Assembly: GCA_026386835.1 (NCBI GenBank)
Contig: JAPLMV010000226.1
Span: 1 to 9,634, forward strand
Reading direction: 5' to 3'
DNA length: 9,634 bases
Source of the DNA: Planctomycetota bacterium
GTDB lineage: Bacteria > Planctomycetota > Phycisphaerae > Sedimentisphaerales > Anaerobacaceae
Shown piece after piece: positions 1-5,787 of this stretch (within the stretch, counting starts at the first letter, position 1; every line of letters begins with the position of its first letter). The position numbers and the translations under genes were made by a program. The notes under the pieces were generated by a model, which was given only the letters and a program-made list of their open reading frames with translations, did not search any database and had not been told where the DNA came from.

Positions 1-1
1 A

Positions 2-1267
2 GTGACTTTGCTGCCGCCGCCAAAAGACCGAAGCGATGAGCCGACGGCGGCGCTGATATTCGACAGCCACTGCGACACTTATCGGGGCGTAATATGTTAT
101 GTGAGAGTTTTTGCGGGTTGTCTGAAGGTCAGGCAGAAGATTCTTTTTATGCGGAGCGGGCAAAGTTATATCATTACCGAGCTTGGCAAGTTCACGCCGA
201 AAATGAGTCCGGTCGATAGTCTGGGGACCGGCGAAGTAGGGTATCTTATTGCGAATATCCGCAACCTGGCGGATGTAACGATAGGCGACACCATTACAGA
301 CGAAGCCGGGCCTGCGGCGGAACCGCTGCCCGGCTATAAGACGCCGATGCAGATGGTGTTTTCGGATTTTTATCCGGGAAATAATACAGAGTATCCGAAG
401 CTGCGGGATGCGTTCGAGAAGCTGGCGATGAACGATGCGAGTTTTTCATTTTTTCCACACAACTCACCTGCTTTGGGTTTTGGTTTCCGGTGTGGATTTT
501 TGGGGCTTTTGCACATGGAAATCGTACAGGAGCGCCTTGAGCGGGAAAACGATGTAGAAGTTGTTCAGACGGCACCGACGGTAAGTTACGAGGTTCTAAC
601 CACCGACGGAAAGGTGAGAAGAATCGATTCGCCCAGCGAGATGCCTGATGTAACCAAGATAGCGGAGCTGCGTGAGCCGTTTGTTCGGCTGGAAATTATC
701 ACAACTACCGATTCGATAGGCGGGATTATGAAATTGGCCGAGAGCAGACGATGCAAATTAGTCAAGACCGACTACCTGAGCCAGAACAGGGTGATAATGG
801 AATACAAGGCCCCGCTTGCGGAAATCGTTTACGATTTCTACGATGTGCTCAAGGGGATAAGTCACGGCTATGCAACGATGGACTATGAATTTACTAATTT
901 CGAGGAAAGCGAGCTTGTAAGAATAGATATTCTGGTCAATAAGGTCGCGGTGGATGCGCTGTCGCTGATAGTTCACCGCAGCAATGCCGAGGCCAGGGGG
1001 CGTAAGCTGATAATCAAACTGAGAAGGGCAATTCCGAGACATCAGTTTGAAATTCCGCTTCAGGTGGCCATCGGTGGGAAAATCATCGCAAGGGAAACAA
1101 TCAAGTCGTTCCGTAAGGATGTTACGGCCAAACTTTACGGCGGCGACGTTACGCGGAAAATGAAACTGTTGAAGAAACAAAAGGAAGGCAAAAAGAGGAT
1201 GAAAAATATCGGCTCTGTGGATATCCCGCAGGAGGCGTTTATGAGCATCCTCGATACGAGTGAGTAG
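2..1267 (+). CDS. lepA: Elongation factor 4 (LepA), 5'-truncated by the window edge
   Basis: This is a ribosome-associated translational GTPase; EF-4 is known to bind ribosomes and to act on initiation or back-translocation. The 421 visible residues match LepA from just after the GTPase domain to the C-terminus. The family is about 600 residues, so roughly 180 N-terminal residues lie outside the window, and the GTG at position 2 is an internal valine codon. Visible hallmarks are the LPPPK linker followed by the ALIFDS beta-barrel start (residues 5-23), the ALGFGFRCGFLGLLHMEIVQ block (157-176), which is among the most conserved parts of LepA, and the LepA-specific C-terminal domain ending in YGGDVTRKMKLLKKQKEGKK followed by RMKNIGSVDIPQEAF. 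That C-terminal domain separates LepA from EF-G, TypA and RF3. The gene ends intact with TAG. No clear intrinsic terminator follows it; a repeat-rich spacer begins at once. Confidence 0.97.
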   Translation: MTLLPPPKDRSDEPTAALIFDSHCDTYRGVICYVRVFAGCLKVRQKILFMRSGQSYIITELGKFTPKMSPVDSLGTGEVGYLIANIRNLADVTIGDTITDEAGPAAEPLPGYKTPMQMVFSDFYPGNNTEYPKLRDAFEKLAMNDASFSFFPHNSPALGFGFRCGFLGLLHMEIVQERLERENDVEVVQTAPTVSYEVLTTDGKVRRIDSPSEMPDVTKIAELREPFVRLEIITTTDSIGGIMKLAESRRCKLVKTDYLSQNRVIMEYKAPLAEIVYDFYDVLKGISHGYATMDYEFTNFEESELVRIDILVNKVAVDALSLIVHRSNAEARGRKLIIKLRRAIPRHQFEIPLQVAIGGKIIARETIKSFRKDVTAKLYGGDVTRKMKLLKKQKEGKKRMKNIGSVDIPQEAFMSILDTSE

Positions 1268-1338
1268 CTCGTATCTCGTAGTGCGTATATCGTATTGCGG
1301 ATTGCGGATGTTGGGCGGTTAAACAGTTGAACGGTGAA
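1268..1338. repeat. Degenerate micro-repeats after lepA (TCGTA-type, then AACGGT-type)
   Basis: Directly after the lepA stop comes a run of short near-repeats: CTCGTATCTCGTAGTGCG, then CGTATTGCGGATTGCGG (1291-1307). From about 1318 a second type follows, AACAGTTGAACGGTGAAACGG. The word CGTATTGCG (1291-1299) recurs exactly at 3610-3618 behind gpsA. No ORF or ribosome-binding site is apparent. I infer non-coding dispersed spacer repeats, resembling the simple repeats that fill spacers in many uncultured planctomycete and related assemblies. Confidence 0.55.
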
Positions 1339-1374
1339 ACGGTAAAGATAGAAAATGGCCGCAACCAAATTAGA

Positions 1375-1500
1375 AGCACTAATTTCTAAATCCGAAACAA
1401 ATTCGAATTGCCAAAATCTTAATATCCAAAACAGAAACGAAAGAATATTGAAAACAAAACTTGCGAAATTTGGTGGTTTTATGTTGTAATTCGGAAAAGT
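1375..1500. repeat. AT-rich degenerate repeat tract with AAATCCGAAA/AATTCG-type words
   Basis: The tract consists of loosely repeated 7-10 base units such as TCTAAATCCGAAACAAATTCG, AATATCCAAAACAGAAACG and TTGCGAAATTTGG. It is AT-rich and has no plausible gene. The reverse strand reads open here for about 148 codons up to 1581, but that frame runs antisense into the 3' end of lepA and gives low-complexity Phe/Ile/Ser-rich protein, so I treat it as an artefact. Together with 1268-1338 this accounts for most of the 338-base spacer between lepA and the nuclease gene. Confidence 0.45.
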
Positions 1501-1511
1501 TTTGATATTAT
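1484..1511 (+). promoter_or_regulatory. Candidate sigma-70-type promoter for the HsdR-N gene
   Basis: TTGTAA (1484-1489, four of six matches to TTGACA) is followed after 16 bases by TATTAT (1506-1511, five of six matches to TATAAT). Transcription would start near 1518 and give an 88-base leader containing the hairpins at 1526-1545 and 1553-1565. The match is moderate and the region is AT-rich, so chance similarity is possible. Confidence 0.33.
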
Positions 1512-1525
1512 CGCAGAATCGGAAG

Positions 1526-1545
1526 GCTTGGTTGCGTAGCCAAGC
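1526..1545. repeat. Inverted repeat GCTTGG/CCAAGC in the nuclease gene leader
   Basis: GCTTGG (1526-1531) pairs with CCAAGC (1540-1545). The intervening TTGCGTAG can add two weak inner pairs, leaving a four-base loop. It lies just upstream of a second hairpin, and together they look like a small palindromic dispersed element. No T-run follows, so it is not a normal intrinsic terminator. Confidence 0.5.
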
Positions 1546-1552
1546 GTTTAAT

Positions 1553-1565
1553 CCGCCAGAGGCGG
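1553..1565. repeat. Short GC hairpin CCGCC-AGA-GGCGG
   Basis: A perfect five-base-pair GC stem with a three-base loop, 40 bases before the start codon of the HsdR-N gene and eight bases after the neighbouring inverted repeat. CCGCC-loop-GGCGG hairpins are common in dispersed palindromic repeats; whether this one has copies elsewhere cannot be judged here. It could also affect leader RNA structure. Confidence 0.5.
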
Positions 1566-1605
1566 TTTGCCCTGAAAACAAGGTCCAAACACAAGGAGAA
1601 GCACA

Positions 1606-2460
1606 ATGATTCCACCCAAACGCGTAGCAGATAGAATCGCCAGATCGGTCGCCAAATTCCAGCAGGTTCTCCAGATCGCAAAGGACCGAGACGTCAACGA
1701 ATCGGACACAGTCTCAATCATCAAAGACATGCTTGCCGAGGTCTTTGGCTATGACAAATACTTGGAGGTCACCAGCGAGCTCGTGATCAGGGGAACATTC
1801 TGCGATCTCGCAATCAAGGTCGAAAACAAGATAGAGTTCCTTATTGAGGCAAAAGCCATCGGAAGAAGCCTGAAGGAATCCCATCTCCGCCAAGCCATAG
1901 AATACGGCGCGAACAACGGGGTTCCATGGGTGGTCCTCACGAACGGCATCGTGTGGCGAATTTACAAAATCCGCTTCGAACAACCGATCGGATATGACCT
2001 CATCTGTGACTTCGATTTCTCTATCTTGGACGGCAAGTCCGAGGAACACCAAGAAAAACTCTTTATGATTAGCAAGGAAGGTATCATCAAGGATGCGCGA
2101 GAAGAGTTCCAGTTGAAGATACAATGCCTCAACCGCTTCATCCTCGGCGCAATCATTCTGTCAGAAGAGGTTGTCGCGGTGATTCGGCGGGAACTTCGCA
2201 AAGTGTCGGATGGGTTCCTTGTCACACCAGAAAACGTCCTGCACGTCCTCGAGAACGAGGTGCTTAAGAGAGATGCGATCGAGGGAGACGAAGCACAGAA
2301 GGCTCAGAGCCGCGTGAAACGGTTTTATCGCAAGGCATCCAAGGATGCCGGCGAAGAGCCAGCGGCCGAGACTCCCGCGTCTCCGAGCCAACCCCAAGAT
2401 GTATCCTTCTCGGACCAACTTCTTAAGGAAACAAAGCAACCGGAACCGAAAACAGAATAG
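1606..2460 (+). CDS. Orphan protein with type I restriction HsdR N-terminal nuclease domain
   Basis: The N-terminal half (about residues 30-122) fits the PD-(D/E)xK nuclease fold of the HsdR N-terminal domain. The helix IIKDMLAEVFGYDKY has E45. The metal-binding strand GTFCDLAI has D67. Then LIEAKA gives E81 and K83, followed by Q96 in RQAIEYG and the characteristic VVLTNGIVWRIYKI strand. All expected catalytic residues are present, so the domain may be active. The rest (150-284) has no recognisable helicase motif and ends in a Pro/Glu/Ser-rich tail (about 250-284). Full HsdR proteins are near 1000 residues, and no hsdM or hsdS is adjacent. ATG 1606 has a strong AAGGAG (1593-1598) seven bases upstream. 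In the first 40 codons third positions show 17 C and 3 T, against 6 C and 14 T in gpsA, which suggests different ancestry. A role in DNA defence is possible but unproven. Confidence 0.8.
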   Translation: MIPPKRVADRIARSVAKFQQVLQIAKDRDVNESDTVSIIKDMLAEVFGYDKYLEVTSELVIRGTFCDLAIKVENKIEFLIEAKAIGRSLKESHLRQAIEYGANNGVPWVVLTNGIVWRIYKIRFEQPIGYDLICDFDFSILDGKSEEHQEKLFMISKEGIIKDAREEFQLKIQCLNRFILGAIILSEEVVAVIRRELRKVSDGFLVTPENVLHVLENEVLKRDAIEGDEAQKAQSRVKRFYRKASKDAGEEPAAETPASPSQPQDVSFSDQLLKETKQPEPKTE

Positions 2461-2462
2461 GA

Positions 2463-2543
2463 AGTCGAACCAGCGCGTGGAGACTACAGTTTTGCCGTAG
2501 CGGGGAAATCTGGGGACACCATAGCGGGGAAATAGGTTCGACT
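2463..2543. repeat. 9-base inverted repeat AGTCGAACC / GGTTCGACT bounding a spacer
   Basis: AGTCGAACC (2463-2471) and its exact reverse complement GGTTCGACT (2535-2543) enclose 63 bases, starting two bases after the nuclease gene's stop codon. Inside lie two copies of a 12-base direct repeat and a small imperfect hairpin (2484-2500). The arrangement looks like a remnant of a small mobile or palindromic element, though a long-range RNA stem is also possible. Confidence 0.45.
2498..2533. repeat. 12-base direct repeat TAGCGGGGAAAT, two copies
   Basis: TAGCGGGGAAAT occurs exactly at 2498-2509 and 2522-2533, a 24-base period. The sequence between is CTGGGGACACCA. The word TCTGGGGACACCATA (2509-2523) resembles, from memory, sequence found beside REP-associated tyrosine transposase (Y1_Tnp) genes. 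No transposase is present here. Confidence 0.5.
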
Positions 2544-2574
2544 ACGCTCACCACAAGAAGGAATGTAACTTTTT

Positions 2575-3570
2575 ATGTTTAAGAATATTTCCATAATCGG
2601 CGATGGTGCGATGGGTACTGTTCTTGCAATGCTGCTTTGCGAGAAAAAAATTCCCGTTCGGATGTGGGGATATGACAGGGGGCAGCTTGAACAGATAAAG
2701 GCAGCAGGTGAAAACAAGAAGTTTTTGCCCGGCTATAAACTACCATCCGGAATCGTATTTGAGAGCAATGACGAACGCATAATGAAAGATGCCGATTTGC
2801 TTGTTTCGGCTGTGCCGTGTCAATTTATGCGGGGTATCTGGGGGCGGCTGAAAGATTATATTCCTAAGGGTATCCCAATCGTCTCGGTCGCCAAGGGTAT
2901 CGAGAACGAAACTCTGCTTTGCCCGACTCAAATCATTGCAGACATACTGGGTGACAGCGTCAGATATGCGGCGATGTCTGGGCCTACAATTGCCGATGAG
3001 CTGGCTCGAAAACTGCCTGCAACCGCCTGTGTGGCGAGCACCAATGAAGAGCTGGCCAAAGAAATTCAGCAGACTTTTAGCGTTTCATGGCTTCGGATTT
3101 ATACCAATACCGACATTGTTGGAGTTGAGCTGGCTGGGGCGATGAAAAACGTTATCGCAATTGCCGCGGGAATTGTAGATGGGACAGGGGCAGGCGACAA
3201 TGCCAAGGCGGCGCTTTTGAGCAGGGGGCTTGCGGAGATAACACGGCTTGGTATAGCGTGCGGGGCAAAACCACAGACTTTTGCTGGATTAACAGGACTG
3301 GGGGACCTGGTGACAACATGTTTTTCACCGAGGGGCAGGAACCGCTCGTTCGGCGAAAGAATAGGCAAAGGCCAGCCGGCAGCACAGGCGCAAAACGCCA
3401 CCGAATCGGTCATCGAAGGCATTTCCACGTGCCAGTCCGTTGTTGCACTGGCAGGGAAGCATAATGTAGAGATGCCGATTACACAGGCGGTTTACGAGGT
3501 GCTGTTCGAGAATAAGCCGGTACAAACAGCCATTGCCGATTTGATGAAAAGGCAGCTTAAAGCCGAATAA
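2575..3570 (+). CDS. gpsA: NAD(P)-dependent glycerol-3-phosphate dehydrogenase
   Basis: This cytoplasmic enzyme reversibly converts dihydroxyacetone phosphate and NAD(P)H to sn-glycerol 3-phosphate, the backbone for phospholipids. The length of 331 residues is normal for the family. The N-terminal Rossmann motif is IIGDGAMGTVLA (residues 7-18, GxGxxG pattern). VAKGIE carries the conserved K107, and SGPTIADELA (135-144) is the usual SGPxxA motif. The C-terminal catalytic domain contains GAMKNVIAIAAGI with catalytic K191, then GAGDNAKAALLSRGLAEI, GLTGLGDLVTTCFSP and RGRNR (253-257), which binds substrate phosphate. ATG 2575 is preceded by AAGGAA about 12 bases away, slightly distant but the best start because the Rossmann fold begins at residue 5. 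The gene stands alone: a repeat-rich spacer of about 110 bases lies upstream and a 460-base spacer downstream. Confidence 0.97.
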   Translation: MFKNISIIGDGAMGTVLAMLLCEKKIPVRMWGYDRGQLEQIKAAGENKKFLPGYKLPSGIVFESNDERIMKDADLLVSAVPCQFMRGIWGRLKDYIPKGIPIVSVAKGIENETLLCPTQIIADILGDSVRYAAMSGPTIADELARKLPATACVASTNEELAKEIQQTFSVSWLRIYTNTDIVGVELAGAMKNVIAIAAGIVDGTGAGDNAKAALLSRGLAEITRLGIACGAKPQTFAGLTGLGDLVTTCFSPRGRNRSFGERIGKGQPAAQAQNATESVIEGISTCQSVVALAGKHNVEMPITQAVYEVLFENKPVQTAIADLMKRQLKAE

Positions 3571-4030
3571 ATATTATAGGTCGTAATTCGTCATGCGTAT
3601 TGTGCGATGCGTATTGCGAAAAATAAAAACTCAACACAAAATATACTATTTAATACATATACCACTTTTGTCAACCGTTATCTTCAATGTGCCTGCTTGC
3701 GTCCTATAAATCTATAGCTCTAAATTATGAGTTGAAACCAAAGATTTTATCGGAACCAGAATAAAATTTTTCTATACTGCAGAAAACATAGGTTATTATT
3801 TCCACTACAATTTGGCTGATTGGCAGTTTGTTTCCTATATTTTTATTAGCACAACCTTACATTGGCGGAAGGTACGTCCCAATAGCCATAAGATAGCTTT
3901 AATGCTGGTGTTCAGTTGGAACGATGAAGTGATTATGGATAGAGGTGTGAGTTGCAGGTTGCGCAGAGCGTGTTTTTTGTTTCATACCATGCTATCCGAG
4001 GAAGTGTATTTTGTATTTTAAGGTATTAAT
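3571..4030. other. 460-base spacer between gpsA and the pilus operon
   Basis: The first 50 bases hold the stop-adjacent repeat described separately. The rest is AT-rich and probably contains the pilus-operon promoter, but I found no convincing one. Weak candidates are TTGAAA (3732-3737) with CAGAAT (3756-3761), and TTGGCA (3820-3825) with TATTAG (3844-3849). A small palindrome, CTATA-AATC-TATAG, sits at 3704-3717. An open frame at 3812-4021 (69 codons from a TTG) has no ribosome-binding site and no familiar sequence, so I do not call it a gene. AAGG at 4020-4023 is the pilM ribosome-binding site. Confidence 0.6.
3578..3618. repeat. Stop-adjacent micro-repeat after gpsA
   Basis: Seven bases after the gpsA stop begins AGGTCGTAATTCGTC, followed by two exact copies of ATGCGTATTG (3593-3602 and 3607-3616, 14-base period). 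AGGTCGTAA (3578-3586) recurs after the pilB gene (9029-9037), and CGTATTGCG (3610-3618) recurs after lepA (1291-1299). These shared words tie three intergenic tracts into one repeat family. Confidence 0.6.
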
Positions 4031-4963
4031 ATGTTCTGGTTTAACAAACTCCGCACATATCCGATCGGTATAGACATGGGTGAGGATACCCTAAAGATGG
4101 TGCAGTTTGCAAATAACGGCAAAGGTATAAGCTTAATAGCCGGCGGAAACGAAAACCGGCCCGTGGACATCGTGCCCGGGAGCAGCACATGGCAAAGGTG
4201 GGCCATTGAAGCCATTAAGAAAGTAACCTCAAACGGCAGATTCATCGGTAAAAATGTTACGGCGGCGATACCGGCAAATGAGATGTTTGTCGACAATATA
4301 AAAATGCCTAAGGTCGGCGACGAGAAACCGGAAGAAGCGATTTTCTCGAAGATAAAACAGAAACTGACCTTCGACTTTACGCTGGCGATGATAAAGTATA
4401 TTCCGACAGAGGAAGACAACATCATCGTGATAGCAACGGAGCGTGAAAAAATCGACAGACATTTGGCCATATACGAAAGGGCCAATTTACAGATAGAGTC
4501 TATCGGAGTCTGGCCTGTGGCAATGGCCAATAGTTACGCGAGGTTCTTCGGGCGGCGAAAGATAGATTTACAGGCCGTTGTAATGCTGATTGACATAAAA
4601 AGCAACAGTACAAATGTTGTAATATCACGACATAAAAATCCTCTGTTTGCGCGGTCGATACCTGTCGGGGCCAAGCAGCTTGGGATAAATGAAATGATAA
4701 GTCGACTGGTGATGGAACTGGTGGCGTGCAAAAAGCATTTTAGTCAGATGTACCGAAACACCGTGATAGAGCGTCTGATTTTTCTTTCAGGCCGAGTCGT
4801 GGAGAAAGAGACGTATACCGCCTTGGCCAAACAGTTGGAAATGCCTGCACAGATGGGAGACTGCCTTACGGCGGTGGAGGCGGGGAATATTTATGAACTC
4901 GGTATAGACAGAAGAGCAAGTCAGTTCAGTTGGGCAATCGCATTTGGGCTTGCCTTGCCCTAA
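4031..4963 (+). CDS. pilM: PilM-like actin-fold protein of the type IV pilus
   Basis: PilM is a cytoplasmic actin-like protein that binds nucleotide and the N-terminal tail of PilN, linking the inner-membrane alignment complex to the motor ATPases. The N-terminal YPIGIDMGEDTLKMVQF (residues 10-26) is the phosphate-1 motif of the actin/FtsA fold. VMLIDIKSNSTNVVIS (184-199) corresponds to phosphate-2 and LIFLSGRVVEKETY (249-262) to the adenosine motif. FSWAIAFGLAL (299-309) is the usual PilM C-terminus. The last two motifs are degenerate: the expected DxG reads DIK, and the glycine-rich LxGGG reads LSGRV. At 310 residues it is a little short for the family (about 350). ATG 4031 has TAAGG seven bases upstream. 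It is followed 42 bases later by a pilN-like gene. A GspL-like cytoplasmic domain is an alternative, but the order with separate PilN and PilO supports PilM. Confidence 0.88.
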   Translation: MFWFNKLRTYPIGIDMGEDTLKMVQFANNGKGISLIAGGNENRPVDIVPGSSTWQRWAIEAIKKVTSNGRFIGKNVTAAIPANEMFVDNIKMPKVGDEKPEEAIFSKIKQKLTFDFTLAMIKYIPTEEDNIIVIATEREKIDRHLAIYERANLQIESIGVWPVAMANSYARFFGRRKIDLQAVVMLIDIKSNSTNVVISRHKNPLFARSIPVGAKQLGINEMISRLVMELVACKKHFSQMYRNTVIERLIFLSGRVVEKETYTALAKQLEMPAQMGDCLTAVEAGNIYELGIDRRASQFSWAIAFGLALP

Positions 4964-4980
4964 AAATATTTAGAAAACAA

Positions 4981-5005
4981 AGGTGAACTAAAGAGGTGAA
5001 CTAAA
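4981..5005 (+). promoter_or_regulatory. Duplicated ribosome-binding sequence before pilN
   Basis: The 12-base sequence AGGTGAACTAAA occurs exactly at 4981-4992 and 4994-5005, separated by one base, and ends immediately before the pilN ATG (5006). Each copy carries the Shine-Dalgarno-like AGGTGA. The downstream copy lies six bases from the start codon and is the functional choice; the upstream copy may be a recent duplication or a ribosome standby site. Confidence 0.65.
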
Positions 5006-5746
5006 ATGATAAATATAAATTTTGTGCCGGATGATTATGTTCAGAATAATGAATCCCGCAGAATGAATTTTATGTACATAGTTTTGTTCGTGGTGGTGAT
5101 GATGGCGCTGGGCGGGGTATTTGGAGTAATCAAGATGCGGCAGCGGTCGCTGGCGGCAAGAGAAAAGGCCATAGATGCTAAAATGCTTAAAAAACAGGAC
5201 GACATAAAGAAGGTGGACGTCCTGCAGACAAAGAGCAGGTCAATGATGAAGACTGCCCTTATGACAGCGGAACTTCTTGAGCCGTTGCCGAGAAGCGTAC
5301 TTCTTGCATCGTTGACGAACAACCTTCCGGTTGGCGTGTCTCTGGTTCAGCTTAATCTTGTTCAGAAAGAGTCCAAGCAGCTAAGAGCCGCTGCTGCTGA
5401 GACCGCTACCAAATTTGACAAGGCGGTACAGGCCCAGCAAGGCCAGAAGGGTGCGAAAGCCGCCGAGGGCGAAAACAAAATTTCTCCTGAAAAGCTTTTA
5501 GAGACTCAAATTGACATCGAGGGCCTTGCAGCGAGCGACCTTCAGGTTGCGGCCTATATTGAAAGATTAAACAGTTCGATCCTGCTGGAAAATGTGGCAC
5601 TGGTGGAATCAAAAGAGCAAAAAATTGATGATGTAACATTCAGACAGTTCAAATTGACAGCCATGCTTAAAAAAGATGTTCATCTTACCAAAGAAGATGT
5701 AGACAAAATGAAAATTGGTTGTGACCAGGCGGCAAGGAGTTTTTAG
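5006..5746 (+). CDS. pilN: PilN-like inner-membrane pilus assembly protein
   Basis: PilN is a bitopic inner-membrane protein whose short cytoplasmic tail inserts into PilM and whose periplasmic part pairs with PilO. The N-terminal MININFVPDDY corresponds to the family's INLLP-type PilM-binding tail. One transmembrane helix follows at residues 22-42 (NFMYIVLFVVVMMALGGVFG), then a charged helical, probably coiled-coil stretch (46-90). The periplasmic ferredoxin-like region starts near LPRSVLLASLTNNLPVGVSLVQL (94-116) and resumes at TQIDIEGLAASDLQVAAYIERLNSS (167-191), the typical PilN core. Between them (about 122-165) is an Ala/Gln/Lys-rich insert that makes the protein, at 246 residues, longer than most PilN (about 180-200). 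A duplicated ribosome-binding sequence precedes the start. The pilO-like gene starts 41 bases downstream. Confidence 0.87.
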   Translation: MININFVPDDYVQNNESRRMNFMYIVLFVVVMMALGGVFGVIKMRQRSLAAREKAIDAKMLKKQDDIKKVDVLQTKSRSMMKTALMTAELLEPLPRSVLLASLTNNLPVGVSLVQLNLVQKESKQLRAAAAETATKFDKAVQAQQGQKGAKAAEGENKISPEKLLETQIDIEGLAASDLQVAAYIERLNSSILLENVALVESKEQKIDDVTFRQFKLTAMLKKDVHLTKEDVDKMKIGCDQAARSF

Positions 5747-5787
5747 GCGGGAAAGTCCGAGTGCGCTGATTTTTAAAGGGCAAAATT

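Noticed and set aside
758..1180. 140-codon reverse-strand open frame inside lepA
   Set aside because: Fully antisense to a clearly conserved LepA C-terminal region; no recognisable domain.
1135..1581. 148-codon reverse-strand open frame over the end of lepA and the following spacer
   Set aside because: Its first part is antisense to conserved lepA codons and the rest reads repeat tract; the product is low-complexity and hydrophobic with no family resemblance.
2484..2500. Possible terminator hairpin CTACAG/CCGTAG after the nuclease gene
   Set aside because: The stem is short with a mismatch and no T-run follows, so an intrinsic terminator is not supported.
3593..3616. Possible CRISPR-like unit from the duplicated ATGCGTATTG
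   Set aside because: Only two 10-base copies with a 4-base gap; far too short for repeats and spacers.
3812..4021. 69-codon frame starting with TTG upstream of pilM
   Set aside because: No ribosome-binding site, atypical start, no recognisable sequence; kept only as a remark in the spacer.
4018..4530. 170-codon reverse-strand open frame inside pilM
   Set aside because: Antisense to the PilM-like coding sequence, whose motifs and start site are well supported.
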